Positions 52,163 to 61,470 are shown, counted from the first letter of the stretch. The stretch is DNA of 64,000 nucleotides from JBGMEA01 sp963674555 (GCA_963674555.1 OY771429.1:124001-188000); one strand, 5' to 3'. The notes: generated by a model from the letters alone, not told the origin. Program-made: numbers and translations.

Positions 52163-53398
52163 ATGATCGAATTGCTATCACCCGCGGGCGATTTGGATAA
52201 ACTGAAGTATGCTGTAAAATACGGCGCTGATGCAGTATATGTCGGCGGTGAAAACTTTAGTATGCGCGCAAAATCAACAAATTTCACAAATGACCAATTG
52301 CTGCAAGGTATTGATTTTGCACATGAAAATAACGTGCTTGTTTATGTCGCTGTTAATATTTCCGCAAATAATAAAGATATCGGACCCATGCTGACATACA
52401 TAAATAAGATTGTTAAGATGGGGGCAGACGGGATTATTATTTCCGATCCCGGTATCATTTATACGGTAAAGAATGAAATCCCGGATATTTACACGATACT
52501 TAGCACGCAAGCGAATACAACTAACATTGAAAGTTTGTATTTTTGGAAAAATAACGGTATAGACCGTGTTGTATTGGCGCGTGAATTATCTCTGTCACAA
52601 ATACAAGAGATCTCAAAAAATAAGCCTGATGGAATGCAAATAGAAGTGTTTGTGCATGGTGCAATGTGTATATCTTATTCCGGTCGATGTTTATTAAGCA
52701 ATTATTTGACAATGCGAGATTCCAATAAAGGCGATTGTGCACAACCTTGCAGATGGAAATATTCACTCGTGGAACAAACACGAGAAGGAGAATTCTTTGA
52801 TATAGAAGAAGATTCGAATGCAACATATATTTTCAATTCAAAGGATTTATGCCTAATCGAACATGTTCCTGAATTGATGGATGCGGGTGTCGACAGTATT
52901 AAAATAGAAGGCAGAATGAAGAGTGTTTACTATACAGCTGCTACGACAAAAGCATATCGCACAGCGATCGATCGTTATAGCAACTTAAAAAATACAGCTG
53001 ATTATCATTGGCATGACTTATATGAAGAATTAGAAAAAGTAAGTCATCGTAAATATACAAAAGCATTCTTTTTATCCGATCAAGACGATACTTCACAAAA
53101 CTACGGCACGAGTAGTTATTTAAGAAATTACGACTATATTGCGAAAGTTTTGGAACCTAAGGATTTTAAAACCGGTTTAACGAAGTTACTTCAAGTTAAT
53201 AAATTTTCTGTTGGTGAACTTGTTGAAATTGTTTCGCCGAATAAAAATACGATAGAGTTAAATGTTTTATCTTTATTTGATGAAAATTTGCAACCTATAG
53301 AATCAGCACCACACCCTGCACAAATTGTTTATCTCAAGACTGATCCACATGTCTTTTTAAGTCAATATGATTTAGTAAGACGCAAACACAGGGATTGA
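52163..53398 (+). CDS. U32 family peptidase / tRNA or rRNA hydroxylation protein
   Basis: A 411-residue U32-family protein with a TIM-barrel front (LLSPAGDLDKLKYAVKYGADAVYVGG) and the family signature around CISYSGRCLLSNYLTMRDSN and GDCAQPCRW, whose cysteines are those expected to hold an iron-sulfur cluster. Members once called collagenases act in nucleic acid modification: TrhP makes 5-hydroxyuridine at the tRNA wobble base, RlhA hydroxylates 23S rRNA. Which one applies is not clear; length and Gram-positive context favour the TrhP type. No second U32 gene is next to it. Confidence 0.88.
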   Translation: MIELLSPAGDLDKLKYAVKYGADAVYVGGENFSMRAKSTNFTNDQLLQGIDFAHENNVLVYVAVNISANNKDIGPMLTYINKIVKMGADGIIISDPGIIYTVKNEIPDIYTILSTQANTTNIESLYFWKNNGIDRVVLARELSLSQIQEISKNKPDGMQIEVFVHGAMCISYSGRCLLSNYLTMRDSNKGDCAQPCRWKYSLVEQTREGEFFDIEEDSNATYIFNSKDLCLIEHVPELMDAGVDSIKIEGRMKSVYYTAATTKAYRTAIDRYSNLKNTADYHWHDLYEELEKVSHRKYTKAFFLSDQDDTSQNYGTSSYLRNYDYIAKVLEPKDFKTGLTKLLQVNKFSVGELVEIVSPNKNTIELNVLSLFDENLQPIESAPHPAQIVYLKTDPHVFLSQYDLVRRKHRD

Positions 53399-53460
53399 TC
53401 TATCGAGTATATTCGCTTTAAATAATTTGACTATATTTATACTGTTATCGGGAGGTTATT

Positions 53461-54039
53461 ATGAGAAATGAATTACCAATTGCTTTATCGAATAGACATT
53501 GCCACCTGACACAAGCTGATATCTGCTTATTGTTCGGGGATTGCATATTGGAGGAAATGGAAAAACTCTCTCAACCACATGAATTTGTCTCGAATGACAC
53601 TGTTATGCTACAGGGACCAAAAGGCACTGTTTCGGGGCTAACCGTTAAAGTGATTGGACCTGCAAGGAGTGCGAGTCAAGTCGAAGTTCTGGCATCAGAT
53701 TGCTATAAACTTGGTATCCCGGTTGTTGTAAGAAACTCCGGTGACATAGAGGATAGTCCACCTATCACGATTATCGGTCCGAATGCATCGATCGATCTTC
53801 CGCAAGGTGCTATTGTCGCTGCCAGGCATATCCATATGAGTTTAAAAGATGCCGAAGAATTCGGCGTAAGCGACCGAGAAATCGTTCATGTTGAAACTGA
53901 AGGAGAACGAGCTTTGATTTTTAAAAATGTTTTGGTGCGTTCAAATGAAAATTATGCTTTAGAAATGCATGTGGATTTGGAAGAAGGAAATGCAGCAGGT
54001 GTCAAAAACGGACAAATTGTTAAACTGATCAAACTTTAA
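53461..54039 (+). CDS. pduL: Phosphate propanoyltransferase/phosphotransacetylase, PduL type
   Basis: A 192-residue PduL-type phosphotransacylase, which exchanges CoA and phosphate on acyl groups (acetyl- or propionyl-CoA). Metal-binding histidines are in SNRHCHLT near the N terminus and AARHIHMSL in the second half. The protein begins directly with the catalytic fold and has no N-terminal encapsulation peptide, and no microcompartment shell genes are near, so it should be cytosolic. GGGAGG precedes the ATG. Acetate kinase is not in the window. Confidence 0.92.
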   Translation: MRNELPIALSNRHCHLTQADICLLFGDCILEEMEKLSQPHEFVSNDTVMLQGPKGTVSGLTVKVIGPARSASQVEVLASDCYKLGIPVVVRNSGDIEDSPPITIIGPNASIDLPQGAIVAARHIHMSLKDAEEFGVSDREIVHVETEGERALIFKNVLVRSNENYALEMHVDLEEGNAAGVKNGQIVKLIKL

Positions 54040-54047
54040 TTCTTATT

Positions 54048-54077
54048 AAAACCATGCATACATTGCTTGGTTTTTTT
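54048..54077 (+). terminator. Terminator after pduL
   Basis: AAACCA and TGGTTT with an inner GCA/TGC pairing form an imperfect stem (one mismatch), followed by a run of seven or more T. Confidence 0.72.
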
Positions 54078-54133
54078 GTTTGTTGTCGATGAATACATTT
54101 TTCTAAAAGGCTTATATTTATACATGGATAATA

Positions 54134-54142
54134 TGATATAAT
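54134..54142 (+). promoter_or_regulatory. Extended -10 promoter of the lgt-tlyA-nadK-argR-recN run
   Basis: TGATATAAT, no clear -35 box. The leader of about 16 bases contains TTAGGAGG before the lgt start. Confidence 0.6.
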
Positions 54143-54164
54143 ACATATAGATTAGGAGGCTAAT

Positions 54165-54968
54165 ATGTTAGGTATGCCGGACCCGATAGCATTTAAAATT
54201 TTTGGTTTTGAAATACGATGGTATGCATTATTAATGTGTGTTGCAATTATCATTGGTTTAGTTATCACGATTCAGAAAGCAAAAAAAGCTCAAATAAAAA
54301 CAGAATATGTTTATGATATATTCATCGCTATAATACCGTTAGCCGTTATAGGAGCAAGGATTTATTACGTCTTATTTAATTGGGATTTCTTTAGCATCTA
54401 TAAAAGTGAGATTTTTGCAATATGGAACGGCGGACTTGCAATCCACGGGGGTATCATCGGTGGATTGATCGGTCTATGGATCGTATGCAAATACAGAAAG
54501 CTTTCCATGCTTCAAATGATGGATATTTTAACCCCCAGTTTGATATTAGGGCAAGCAATAGGACGCTGGGGAAATTATTTTAATATGGAAGCTTACGGGG
54601 GAGAGACAACTCTACCTTGGGCTATTACCGTTTATGAAGCCGGTAAAGGATATATTCAAGTACACCCTACATTCCTCTATGAATCTTTATGGAATTTACT
54701 TGTCTTCTTTATTTTGATTTTTATAATTGATAGAAAAAAGAAATACTACGGAGAAACGGTATGTTGGTATTTCATACTTTATTCGGTAGGAAGATACTTC
54801 ATTGAAGGTTTACGAACAGATAGCTTGTACTTCTATGGCCTGAGAGCCGCTCAGCTCGTCAGTATAGGCTTAATTATAGGTGGAGTCATATCATTGATCA
54901 TCTTGAGAAAGATCGGTGACAAAAAGGGACTCAATAACCGAGAGCGATTTGATGAAGAAAAGGCTTGA
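54165..54968 (+). CDS. lgt: Prolipoprotein diacylglyceryl transferase
   Basis: A 267-residue membrane enzyme with about seven helices that puts diacylglycerol on the lipobox cysteine of prolipoproteins, such as the lipoproteins encoded at 48975, 50057 and 61483. Signature parts are GARIYYVLFNW, GGLAIHGGIIGG, the phosphatidylglycerol-binding GRWGNYFNMEAYGG and HPTFLYESLWN. The 3' end overlaps the tlyA start by 17 bases. Confidence 0.94.
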   Translation: MLGMPDPIAFKIFGFEIRWYALLMCVAIIIGLVITIQKAKKAQIKTEYVYDIFIAIIPLAVIGARIYYVLFNWDFFSIYKSEIFAIWNGGLAIHGGIIGGLIGLWIVCKYRKLSMLQMMDILTPSLILGQAIGRWGNYFNMEAYGGETTLPWAITVYEAGKGYIQVHPTFLYESLWNLLVFFILIFIIDRKKKYYGETVCWYFILYSVGRYFIEGLRTDSLYFYGLRAAQLVSIGLIIGGVISLIILRKIGDKKGLNNRERFDEEKA

Positions 54969-55782
54969 TGTTTTTATCTTTGAAAAAGGTCTTAGTGAAA
55001 GCAGAGAAAAAGCTAAAGCTCTTATTATGGCCGGGCTTGTTTATGTTAACGGACAAAAATCAGACAAACCGGGTACGTCGGTAAAGGAAGATGATCTGAT
55101 CGAGGTGCGCGGAAAAAAGCATCCTTATGTCAGTAGAGGCGGCTTAAAATTAGAAAAGGCCGTTAAAGATTTTGATATTGACATTCATAATAAAATCGCT
55201 CTTGATATCGGTGTATCAACAGGCGGATTTACTGATTTCCTTCTTCAAAATGGCGCTAATAAGGTTTATGCGATTGATGTCGGGTACGGGCAAATAGCAT
55301 ATACTTTAAGGGAAGATGATCGTGTAATTCTTTTTGAAAGAACGAACTTCCGTGAAATGGATCCCTTACTGATAGGTGAAAAAGTCGATCTGGTTGTGAT
55401 GGATGTTTCATTCATTTCAATTTTAAAGTTAACGGAAAATTTAAAACAATTTGTTCATCACGATACCGAGTTCGTTTTTTTGATCAAACCGCAATTTGAA
55501 GCAGGACGAAGAAATGTCGGCAAAAAAGGCATTATTCGCGATAAAAATTTACATGTCAAAATTTTGTCTAATGTAATCGATGAACTTCAATCACAGAATT
55601 ACATGTTACTTGATATTACTTTTTCTCCGATAACAGGGTCAAAAGGAAATATAGAATTCTTAGCTTATTTGAAACTTAATCATACAAAAACAAGCTCAGA
55701 AATTGTAGCAAGCAAGATTTTAAACTGCGTTGAGAAAGCTCATGAGGCGTTAAATGAAAAAAATAGCGATTATATCCAATGA
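54952..55782 (+). CDS. tlyA: TlyA family rRNA (cytidine-2'-O)-methyltransferase
   Basis: A 276-residue protein with an N-terminal S4 RNA-binding domain (about 1-62, LDVFIFEKGLSESREKAKALIMAG) and an FtsJ-like SAM methyltransferase domain (about 63-245, KIALDIGVSTGGFTDFLLQNGA, VVMDVSFIS). TlyA methylates riboses in 16S and 23S rRNA in some bacteria; others were called hemolysins. The ATG at 54952, inside the lgt end, gives MKKRLDVFIFEKG; the in-frame start at 54916 is within lgt. The 3' end overlaps nadK by 29 bases. Confidence 0.93.
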   Translation: MKKRLDVFIFEKGLSESREKAKALIMAGLVYVNGQKSDKPGTSVKEDDLIEVRGKKHPYVSRGGLKLEKAVKDFDIDIHNKIALDIGVSTGGFTDFLLQNGANKVYAIDVGYGQIAYTLREDDRVILFERTNFREMDPLLIGEKVDLVVMDVSFISILKLTENLKQFVHHDTEFVFLIKPQFEAGRRNVGKKGIIRDKNLHVKILSNVIDELQSQNYMLLDITFSPITGSKGNIEFLAYLKLNHTKTSSEIVASKILNCVEKAHEALNEKNSDYIQ

Positions 55783-56602
55783 AAGTAAAGATCAAGATTA
55801 CATTCTTACCAAAAAGGTCATCGAATTTCTTACAGACGCTAAATGTGTCTGCTATCTTGATCGAGCGATCATAACGAAAACTAATTTAAATTTCACAGTA
55901 TTGAATGACACAAATATTCTTGAGTGTTCATTCATCCTCGTAATAGGGGGAGACGGGACACTTTTAAACGCAATTGCATCATACGCTGATCTAGAAATTC
56001 CATTTTTAGGCATAAATGTAGGTCGAGTAGGGTTTTTAGCAGATATAGCATTAGCTGAATATCAGATACAACTCACTGAAGTACTTGATGATAAATACTC
56101 CATAAAAGACCGTATGTTGGTTCAATTGAAAAATGATGGAATGATCCTGGGTACTGCTTTGAACGAAGTGATGTTTCGCCATATCCGCAGCGGAGGAGTA
56201 GGGTCTTTTAAAGTTTATATAGATGGGACGCTATTGGCTCATTATATTGGAGACGGTGTTTTAATCGCTGCACCTACAGGATCAACAGCATATTCACTGT
56301 CTGCGGGAGGGCCGATCGTCAATCCAAACTGTGAAGTAATGATCATCCAACCGATTTCTCCTCATTCGTTAAATAATAGAAGTGTTATTGTTCACAGTGA
56401 TGAGACCGTTGAGATAGAGTTCGATCCGAAAGAAACACTCGTGTGCCTCGACGGCATAGAAGTTAAAACCAGCGAGTATAAACTTTCGGTAAGTAAGAGT
56501 GAGAAAATCGTCAAATTTATAAATTTGAATAATTATAATTTCTATGATTCGCTTTTTGAAAAATTAAGACAAGCCAATCATATACGCGGAGGTATATCAT
56601 GA
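55754..56602 (+). CDS. nadK: NAD kinase
   Basis: A 282-residue enzyme that makes NADP from NAD. Signature motifs are VIGGDGTLLNAI (GGDG motif), GINVGRVGFLADI, and DGVLIAAPTGSTAYSLSAGGPI. The start overlaps tlyA and the stop overlaps the argR start (ATGA), so the run tlyA-nadK-argR-recN is tightly coupled as in other Firmicutes. Confidence 0.95.
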   Translation: MKKIAIISNESKDQDYILTKKVIEFLTDAKCVCYLDRAIITKTNLNFTVLNDTNILECSFILVIGGDGTLLNAIASYADLEIPFLGINVGRVGFLADIALAEYQIQLTEVLDDKYSIKDRMLVQLKNDGMILGTALNEVMFRHIRSGGVGSFKVYIDGTLLAHYIGDGVLIAAPTGSTAYSLSAGGPIVNPNCEVMIIQPISPHSLNNRSVIVHSDETVEIEFDPKETLVCLDGIEVKTSEYKLSVSKSEKIVKFINLNNYNFYDSLFEKLRQANHIRGGIS

Positions 56603-57069
56603 AAGTTGACCGTCATTCGAAGATACTGCAGATTTTAGAAAATAATGTAGTGGAAACTCAAGAAGATTTAACAGATCTGCTGAGTCAAAGCGGGATCGAT
56701 GTGACACAGGCAACTGTTTCAAGAGATATAAGAGAATTAAAGCTAATAAAAGTTCTTACAGACAGCGGACAATATAAGTACGCTCCTTATAACACTGACA
56801 GCGTTTCCCTCGATTCAAGAATTGTGAGCATATTCGCAGAAGCTGTTTTGACGATCGATTATGCGGGAAATTTTGTTTGCATTCACACGATTACAGGTAT
56901 GGCTAATGCGGCAGCTGTTGCCATCGATTCTTTGAAATATCCTGAAATTCTTGGATGTGTAGCTGGAGACGATACAATTTTTATTCTGGTCAGAAGTGAA
57001 GAGCAAGCTATAAAACTGGTAAAATATTTTAGAGATATCATAAAAAAACATAATGTTGATACAGTATAA
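56599..57069 (+). CDS. argR: Arginine repressor
   Basis: A 156-residue ArgR/AhrC regulator: N-terminal winged helix (about 1-70, VETQEDLTDLLSQSG, TQATVSRDIRELKLIKV) and a C-terminal arginine-binding hexamer domain (about 80-156, TITGMANAAAVAIDSL, GCVAGDDTIFILV). It controls arginine genes, none of which is in the window; its place next to recN is the usual one. GGAGG overlaps the end of nadK. Confidence 0.95.
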   Translation: MKVDRHSKILQILENNVVETQEDLTDLLSQSGIDVTQATVSRDIRELKLIKVLTDSGQYKYAPYNTDSVSLDSRIVSIFAEAVLTIDYAGNFVCIHTITGMANAAAVAIDSLKYPEILGCVAGDDTIFILVRSEEQAIKLVKYFRDIIKKHNVDTV

Positions 57070-57115
57070 TCATAATTTTTTTAAAATATCAATCTTGAAG
57101 TAGGGTCTAATCATT

Positions 57116-58831
57116 ATGCTATTAGCGTTAACGGTACAGAATTTTGCCATAATCGAACATTTAAATATTGAATTCGCCGACGGCCTCAACGTTTTAACAG
57201 GTGAAACAGGTGCTGGTAAATCCATTATCGTAGATGCCTTATCACTTGCATTGGGGTATCGTTCGAGTTCGGATACAATCAGAACAGGCAAAGATAAAAT
57301 AGTTGTACAAGCTTTGTTTGCAATGGATTATATAGATCCACAACTTGAACTGATTTTTGAACAATATGGCATTAATATTGAAAACAACAGCATCCTGCTA
57401 TCGAGAGAGATCTACCGAAACGGACGAAATATCTGTCGCGCAAATGATACACTCGTTAATGTCTCTAATCTAAGAGAGATGAGTGCTTTTTTAGTTGATA
57501 TCCATGGACAACATGAACATCAAAAACTTTTGAATCAAAACACACACATCAATGTATTAGATGCTTACGCAGGCGATGTTGTCGAATTAAAAAAACAAAT
57601 CACTTCAAAAGCATATCTATCGATGATGCAAGCTAAGGAATACTATCAAAATTTAGTTCAAAAAGAAAAGAATGCAAAAGAAAAAGAAGAAGAATTAACT
57701 GAGAAGTTAAGCGAGATTCGATCATTGGATCTACAGATTTCAGAAGATGAGTTATTGGAACAACGCAAAAAAATATTATCAAACAGCGAGAAACTATATG
57801 CATATATCGATAATGCATACAGTTTACTTTACAATGATGATTCTAACATAAATGATAATTTAGCTGAATGTGTAGATAATCTGAAACTGGCAGCGGAAAT
57901 CGATATTCAATTGGCTAAAGATACAAATGATTTGTATGAGAGCTCTATTATCATACAGGAAATCATCTATACATTGCGCGATTATAAAGATTCGATTGAA
58001 TTCAATCCACAGGAACTCGACACGATACAAGACAGATTAAATAAAATCAATAATTTAAAACGCAAATACGGTGCTACGATCGAAGAAATACTAGCAGAAG
58101 CGGATAACTTCGAAGAACAATTAAATCTTATAAAAGACAGTGAAAAAGAAATACAAAAGGCATTAACGCATTTAAAGCAATGTGAAGAAGATTATATTAA
58201 ACATGCAGTTATACTTTCTAATCAAAGGAAACAAGCTGCGGAACAGCTATCAAAACGTATGATCGCTATTTTGAGTGAACTTGCAATGCCAAATGCTGCA
58301 TTTCAGATTGATTTTACAGATAACAATACTCAAAATCCGGTTGCTTATTCTTCAAACGGGATCGATAAAGTACAGTTCTTAATATCCACTAACATTGGAC
58401 AAGAACTCAAACCGCTTACAAAAATTGCTTCCGGCGGTGAAGTTTCACGAATTATGTTAGCAATAAAAAGTCTGCTGGCCAATACCGATCGAACAGGAAC
58501 TTTGATTTTTGATGAAATAGATACGGGCATAAGTGGTCGAACCGCTCAAATCGTAGCTGAGAAAATGTCCGCTTTAAGTACGGGACATCAAATATTATGT
58601 ATCACACATCTTTCACAAATTGCCTCGATGGCTGATAAACATTTTTTAATCAGCAAATCCAGCACATCGGATGATACATTCACGAACTTCGAAGTATTAA
58701 ATAAAGAGGGACGCATTCGTGAATTAGCCAGAATGCTCGGTGGTGTACATGTAACCGAAACGACAATGAAACATGCTTCAGAAATGTTACGCCTTGCAAA
58801 TGAATTGAAAAATCAACATGCATCCTATTGA
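57116..58831 (+). CDS. recN: DNA repair protein RecN
   Basis: A 571-residue SMC-like ATPase for double-strand break repair. N-terminal Walker A in LTGETGAGKSIIVDAL, long coiled coil in the middle (about 160-370, with charged heptads such as KEKNAKEKEEELTEKLSEI), ABC signature ASGGEVSRIMLAI (about 435-447) and Walker B LIFDEIDTGISG, then CITHLSQIA. Its stop lies five bases from the end of a convergent gene with no terminator seen between them. Confidence 0.95.
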   Translation: MLLALTVQNFAIIEHLNIEFADGLNVLTGETGAGKSIIVDALSLALGYRSSSDTIRTGKDKIVVQALFAMDYIDPQLELIFEQYGINIENNSILLSREIYRNGRNICRANDTLVNVSNLREMSAFLVDIHGQHEHQKLLNQNTHINVLDAYAGDVVELKKQITSKAYLSMMQAKEYYQNLVQKEKNAKEKEEELTEKLSEIRSLDLQISEDELLEQRKKILSNSEKLYAYIDNAYSLLYNDDSNINDNLAECVDNLKLAAEIDIQLAKDTNDLYESSIIIQEIIYTLRDYKDSIEFNPQELDTIQDRLNKINNLKRKYGATIEEILAEADNFEEQLNLIKDSEKEIQKALTHLKQCEEDYIKHAVILSNQRKQAAEQLSKRMIAILSELAMPNAAFQIDFTDNNTQNPVAYSSNGIDKVQFLISTNIGQELKPLTKIASGGEVSRIMLAIKSLLANTDRTGTLIFDEIDTGISGRTAQIVAEKMSALSTGHQILCITHLSQIASMADKHFLISKSSTSDDTFTNFEVLNKEGRIRELARMLGGVHVTETTMKHASEMLRLANELKNQHASY

Positions 58832-58836
58832 AATAT

Positions 58837-59661
58837 TTATATATCCTTGCCGTTATAGACATCTTTGCAAGCAATTATTGCTTTATGTAAATAATCTTGC
58901 GGCGAAATAGTTTGATCGAAAATAATCGTTTCATTAAGTTCATCATATTCATACGGATAACTGGCTTCAAGCATTATTGATTTTTTGTACTCAGTGGTTT
59001 TCAAGATATTGTTGAAAGAAGCCCAATCTATTTCTCCCTCGTAAGGCAATAAATGCGCATCATTCGTTCGATCATTATCATGCAGATGAAGAGCATGGAT
59101 CCGATCGGAAAACTCTGTTAATAAAGAAAAATCATTGCCGCATGTTATAAAGTTATGACCGGAATCGAAACATAATCCAATATTAGGATGATCGGCATAA
59201 TTTAAGATATTTTTTAAAGTCTGATTATCAGATAAATTTTCAACAGCAAGTTCAATATCATATTTTTCAGCGACGTCGCCTAAACGTTTAAATCTCTCAA
59301 GACATATCTTGTCATCAGATACGTTTGGTGCAGTTTTTTCAAAAGGGTGGACGACTAATGTTTTTAATCCGCTCGAACGCGCTTGTTTGATGTCATTTAT
59401 ATATTTCTGATAAATACTTTCTCCGTCGAGCGAATCTTCCCAAATTTTGTTTGCGACATAATAAGATATATGTGCATGTTCGACACGTAATCCAATACGA
59501 TCTGCAATTTCAGGGTGAGCTCTGTAATCCCCTTCGGATTCCAAAAATTCATCCCCCCACCATGTACAAGTTGTACTAAAACCGGAATCCTTGATCATTT
59601 GTAATTTTTCTTCAAATGGAATGATAAAACCGAACCATGTAAATATTCCCGCTACAAACAT
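58837..59661 (-). CDS. Sugar phosphate isomerase/epimerase family protein (TIM barrel)
   Basis: A 274-residue AP-endonuclease/xylose isomerase-like barrel. Metal-binding residues expected of the fold are seen: VEHAHISYY, LVVHPFEKTA, ELAVENLSDN, GLCFDSGHNF, HALHLHDNDRTNDAHLLPYEGEID and LEASYP. The metal site looks complete, so it is likely an active isomerase or epimerase of a sugar or polyol; the substrate is not known. AGGAGG precedes the ATG at 59661. It is a single gene, divergent from the alpha-ribazole kinase-like gene. Confidence 0.85.
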   Translation of the reverse strand: MFVAGIFTWFGFIIPFEEKLQMIKDSGFSTTCTWWGDEFLESEGDYRAHPEIADRIGLRVEHAHISYYVANKIWEDSLDGESIYQKYINDIKQARSSGLKTLVVHPFEKTAPNVSDDKICLERFKRLGDVAEKYDIELAVENLSDNQTLKNILNYADHPNIGLCFDSGHNFITCGNDFSLLTEFSDRIHALHLHDNDRTNDAHLLPYEGEIDWASFNNILKTTEYKKSIMLEASYPYEYDELNETIIFDQTISPQDYLHKAIIACKDVYNGKDI

Positions 59662-59686
59662 GTAAGACCTCCTGATAAATCAATAT

Positions 59687-59695
59687 ATTATAGCA
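59687..59695 (-). promoter_or_regulatory. Extended -10 promoter of the TIM-barrel gene
   Basis: Minus strand TGCTATAAT. No convincing -35 box at the right distance. The leader is about 20 bases and contains AGGAGG. Confidence 0.5.
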
Positions 59696-59751
59696 TTTGT
59701 ATGCAATAAAAGAAATACATTACTTTTACATTCATTTTAAAGGAGACACTT

Positions 59752-60480
59752 ATGAAATCTACACGCTTTCGCGATGTGGTAATAACCGAGATCAATGAAA
59801 ACCAACGCATGGTTATTTCTTGTGATAGTTGCGGCGGAATCGGAGAAAAAACTTATGATCAATTAAAAGTCTCACCGTATTTTACCGGACGATACACCGC
59901 GCGGGTAACCATGATGGAGGTATTATGTGTTGGAGCTGAATTGATTGCCATCAGCAATGGTGTTGCGAATGAAATGAATCCAACGGCAAGCACGATATTG
60001 AACGGAATAGAAGATGAACTTTTATCTGCAAACATCAAGGATATTGTCATCACAGGTTCAAGTGAAGAGAACATGGAAACCTTATGTACGGGCGTAGGAA
60101 TGACTACGATCGGTTTAGCCGATAGAGACAGCCTGATTACAGAAAAACCTCTTACAGGCGATTTGGGGTTGGTCATAGGACAACCGAAAGTTGGTACTGA
60201 AGTTGTCTTGGGAGAAGATAAAGATTTGGTACAATATTCCGATCTTTTTAAACTCATTGATTCAAATTTCGTGCGTCAAATCATTCCGATAGGATCCAAA
60301 GGGATTTTATATGAAGCCTCTTCGATAGGCGAATTTTTACTCAAGGAAAATATTGATACTGATATCCACAAATCGGCAGGACCATCTACTTGCATTTTTG
60401 TTGTCTTATCACCTGGTAGCATCGATTCTGTTATGAAATTGATCGACACAAAATCAGAGATCATCGGAGAGTATCGCTAA
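59752..60480 (+). CDS. AIR synthase-related protein, probable alpha-ribazole kinase (CblS-like)
   Basis: A 242-residue protein related to the N-terminal ATP-binding half of AIR synthase/ThiL-type kinases. Characteristic segments are VISCDSCGGIGEK near the N terminus, GRYTARVTMMEVLCVGAE, NEMNPTASTILNGI, ITGSSEENMETLCTGVGMT and PIGSKGILYEASSIGE, which match what I know of clostridial proteins annotated as alpha-ribazole kinase (CblS). That enzyme phosphorylates alpha-ribazole for the lower ligand of cobalamin. No transporter CblT is recognised beside it. AAAGGAG precedes the ATG. The family is fairly sure, the specific activity less so. Confidence 0.6.
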   Translation: MKSTRFRDVVITEINENQRMVISCDSCGGIGEKTYDQLKVSPYFTGRYTARVTMMEVLCVGAELIAISNGVANEMNPTASTILNGIEDELLSANIKDIVITGSSEENMETLCTGVGMTTIGLADRDSLITEKPLTGDLGLVIGQPKVGTEVVLGEDKDLVQYSDLFKLIDSNFVRQIIPIGSKGILYEASSIGEFLLKENIDTDIHKSAGPSTCIFVVLSPGSIDSVMKLIDTKSEIIGEYR

Positions 60481-60547
60481 AAGCTAGTATATTGCTAACT
60501 ATATAAGATATGTTATTATTATACTAAACAAGTATAACGGAAAAAAT

Positions 60548-60943
60548 ATGAATAAAAATCGAAGATTTTACAAGCGAATAGACCTGATATTGATTGCTTT
60601 GGTGTTATTGATAAGTTTCATGATTGGCTTGATACAAAAAAGTGCAAATACTCAAAACGAAAATAGATATGCTTACATATATCATGAAAATATATTGGTT
60701 GAACAAATCGATTTAAATAGCGCTGAAAATACCACATTTGCATTAAACCAAAATCCCGAGATCATTTTTGAAATCAAAGATGGAGAAATAGCGTTTATAT
60801 CTTCTCCATGTCATGATAAAATCTGCATAAAAACCGGCTTTATTTCACAAAATGGAGAAACTGCTGTTTGTTTACCTGAAAAGACCGTTTTGACAATAAA
60901 ATCTTCCGTACCGACTGATGTGCCGGATATCATCGTACGATAG
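60548..60943 (+). CDS. NusG domain II-containing membrane-anchored protein
   Basis: A 131-residue protein: one N-terminal membrane helix (about residues 12-30), then a small beta domain of the NusG domain II type. The conserved cysteine pattern is CHDKICIKTGFI (C at about 94 and 99) and AVCLPEK. Being outside the membrane, the cysteines could form a disulfide. Such proteins often sit beside a Gx-transporter and ApbE genes, as here. Function unknown. Confidence 0.85.
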   Translation: MNKNRRFYKRIDLILIALVLLISFMIGLIQKSANTQNENRYAYIYHENILVEQIDLNSAENTTFALNQNPEIIFEIKDGEIAFISSPCHDKICIKTGFISQNGETAVCLPEKTVLTIKSSVPTDVPDIIVR

Positions 60944-60951
60944 GGGATAAG

Positions 60952-61470
60952 ATGGACCGAAAGAAAAATAAAGCTTACACAGTCGCATATACCGGGATAT
61001 TTTTAGGTTTGGCGATTGTATTGAATATCCTTGAAAGTATGATACCGCCTATAGCATTTTTGCCTCCGGGTATTAAGCTTGGTTTATCGAATATCGTTAC
61101 CATGTACTGTCTTTTTTTTGTCGGTAAGAGCTCTGCAATAGTTATTACACTACTAAAGAGTGGTTTTGTTATCATTACAAGAGGGTTTACTGCAGGGTTA
61201 CTCAGTATGACTGGTGGATTGTGCGCTGTAGGAATAATGATTCTTTTACTTATTCTATCTAAAAATAAAAGTTCGTATCTATTATTAAGTATATTTGGCG
61301 GTATATTTCATAATGTTGGACAAATAACAATGGCATCATTTATATTAGAAACGCCACTGCTTGTTTATTACTTGCCATTTATATTGATCGGTGGTTTGAT
61401 TGCTGGGGCTTTAACCGCTGTACTCCTTCGTATCTTGATGCCGGCATTAAATAAAATAAAACTAAAATAA
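60952..61470 (+). CDS. Gx transporter family membrane protein
   Basis: A 172-residue membrane protein with about five to six helices, of the Gx transporter family (formerly labelled heptaprenyl diphosphate synthase component I). It looks like the S component of an ECF transporter: FLPPGIKLGLSNIVTMYCL and SMTGGLCAVG are family segments. Near ApbE genes such proteins are thought to bring a flavin-related or prenyl substrate to the membrane, but no activity is proven. Eight bases after the NusG_II gene. Confidence 0.8.
   Translation: MDRKKNKAYTVAYTGIFLGLAIVLNILESMIPPIAFLPPGIKLGLSNIVTMYCLFFVGKSSAIVITLLKSGFVIITRGFTAGLLSMTGGLCAVGIMILLLILSKNKSSYLLLSIFGGIFHNVGQITMASFILETPLLVYYLPFILIGGLIAGALTAVLLRILMPALNKIKLK

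Noticed and set aside
54040..54164. Possible riboswitch or small RNA in this and the other gaps (28346-28542, 42938-43183, 62515-62681).
   Set aside because: Only simple hairpins, promoters and ribosome sites could be seen; no conserved aptamer pattern was recognised.
58832..58836. The five-base gap between convergent recN and the TIM-barrel gene as a sign of a functional sense-antisense pair.
   Set aside because: Tight convergent ends are common; without overlap or transcript data there is no reason to infer regulation.
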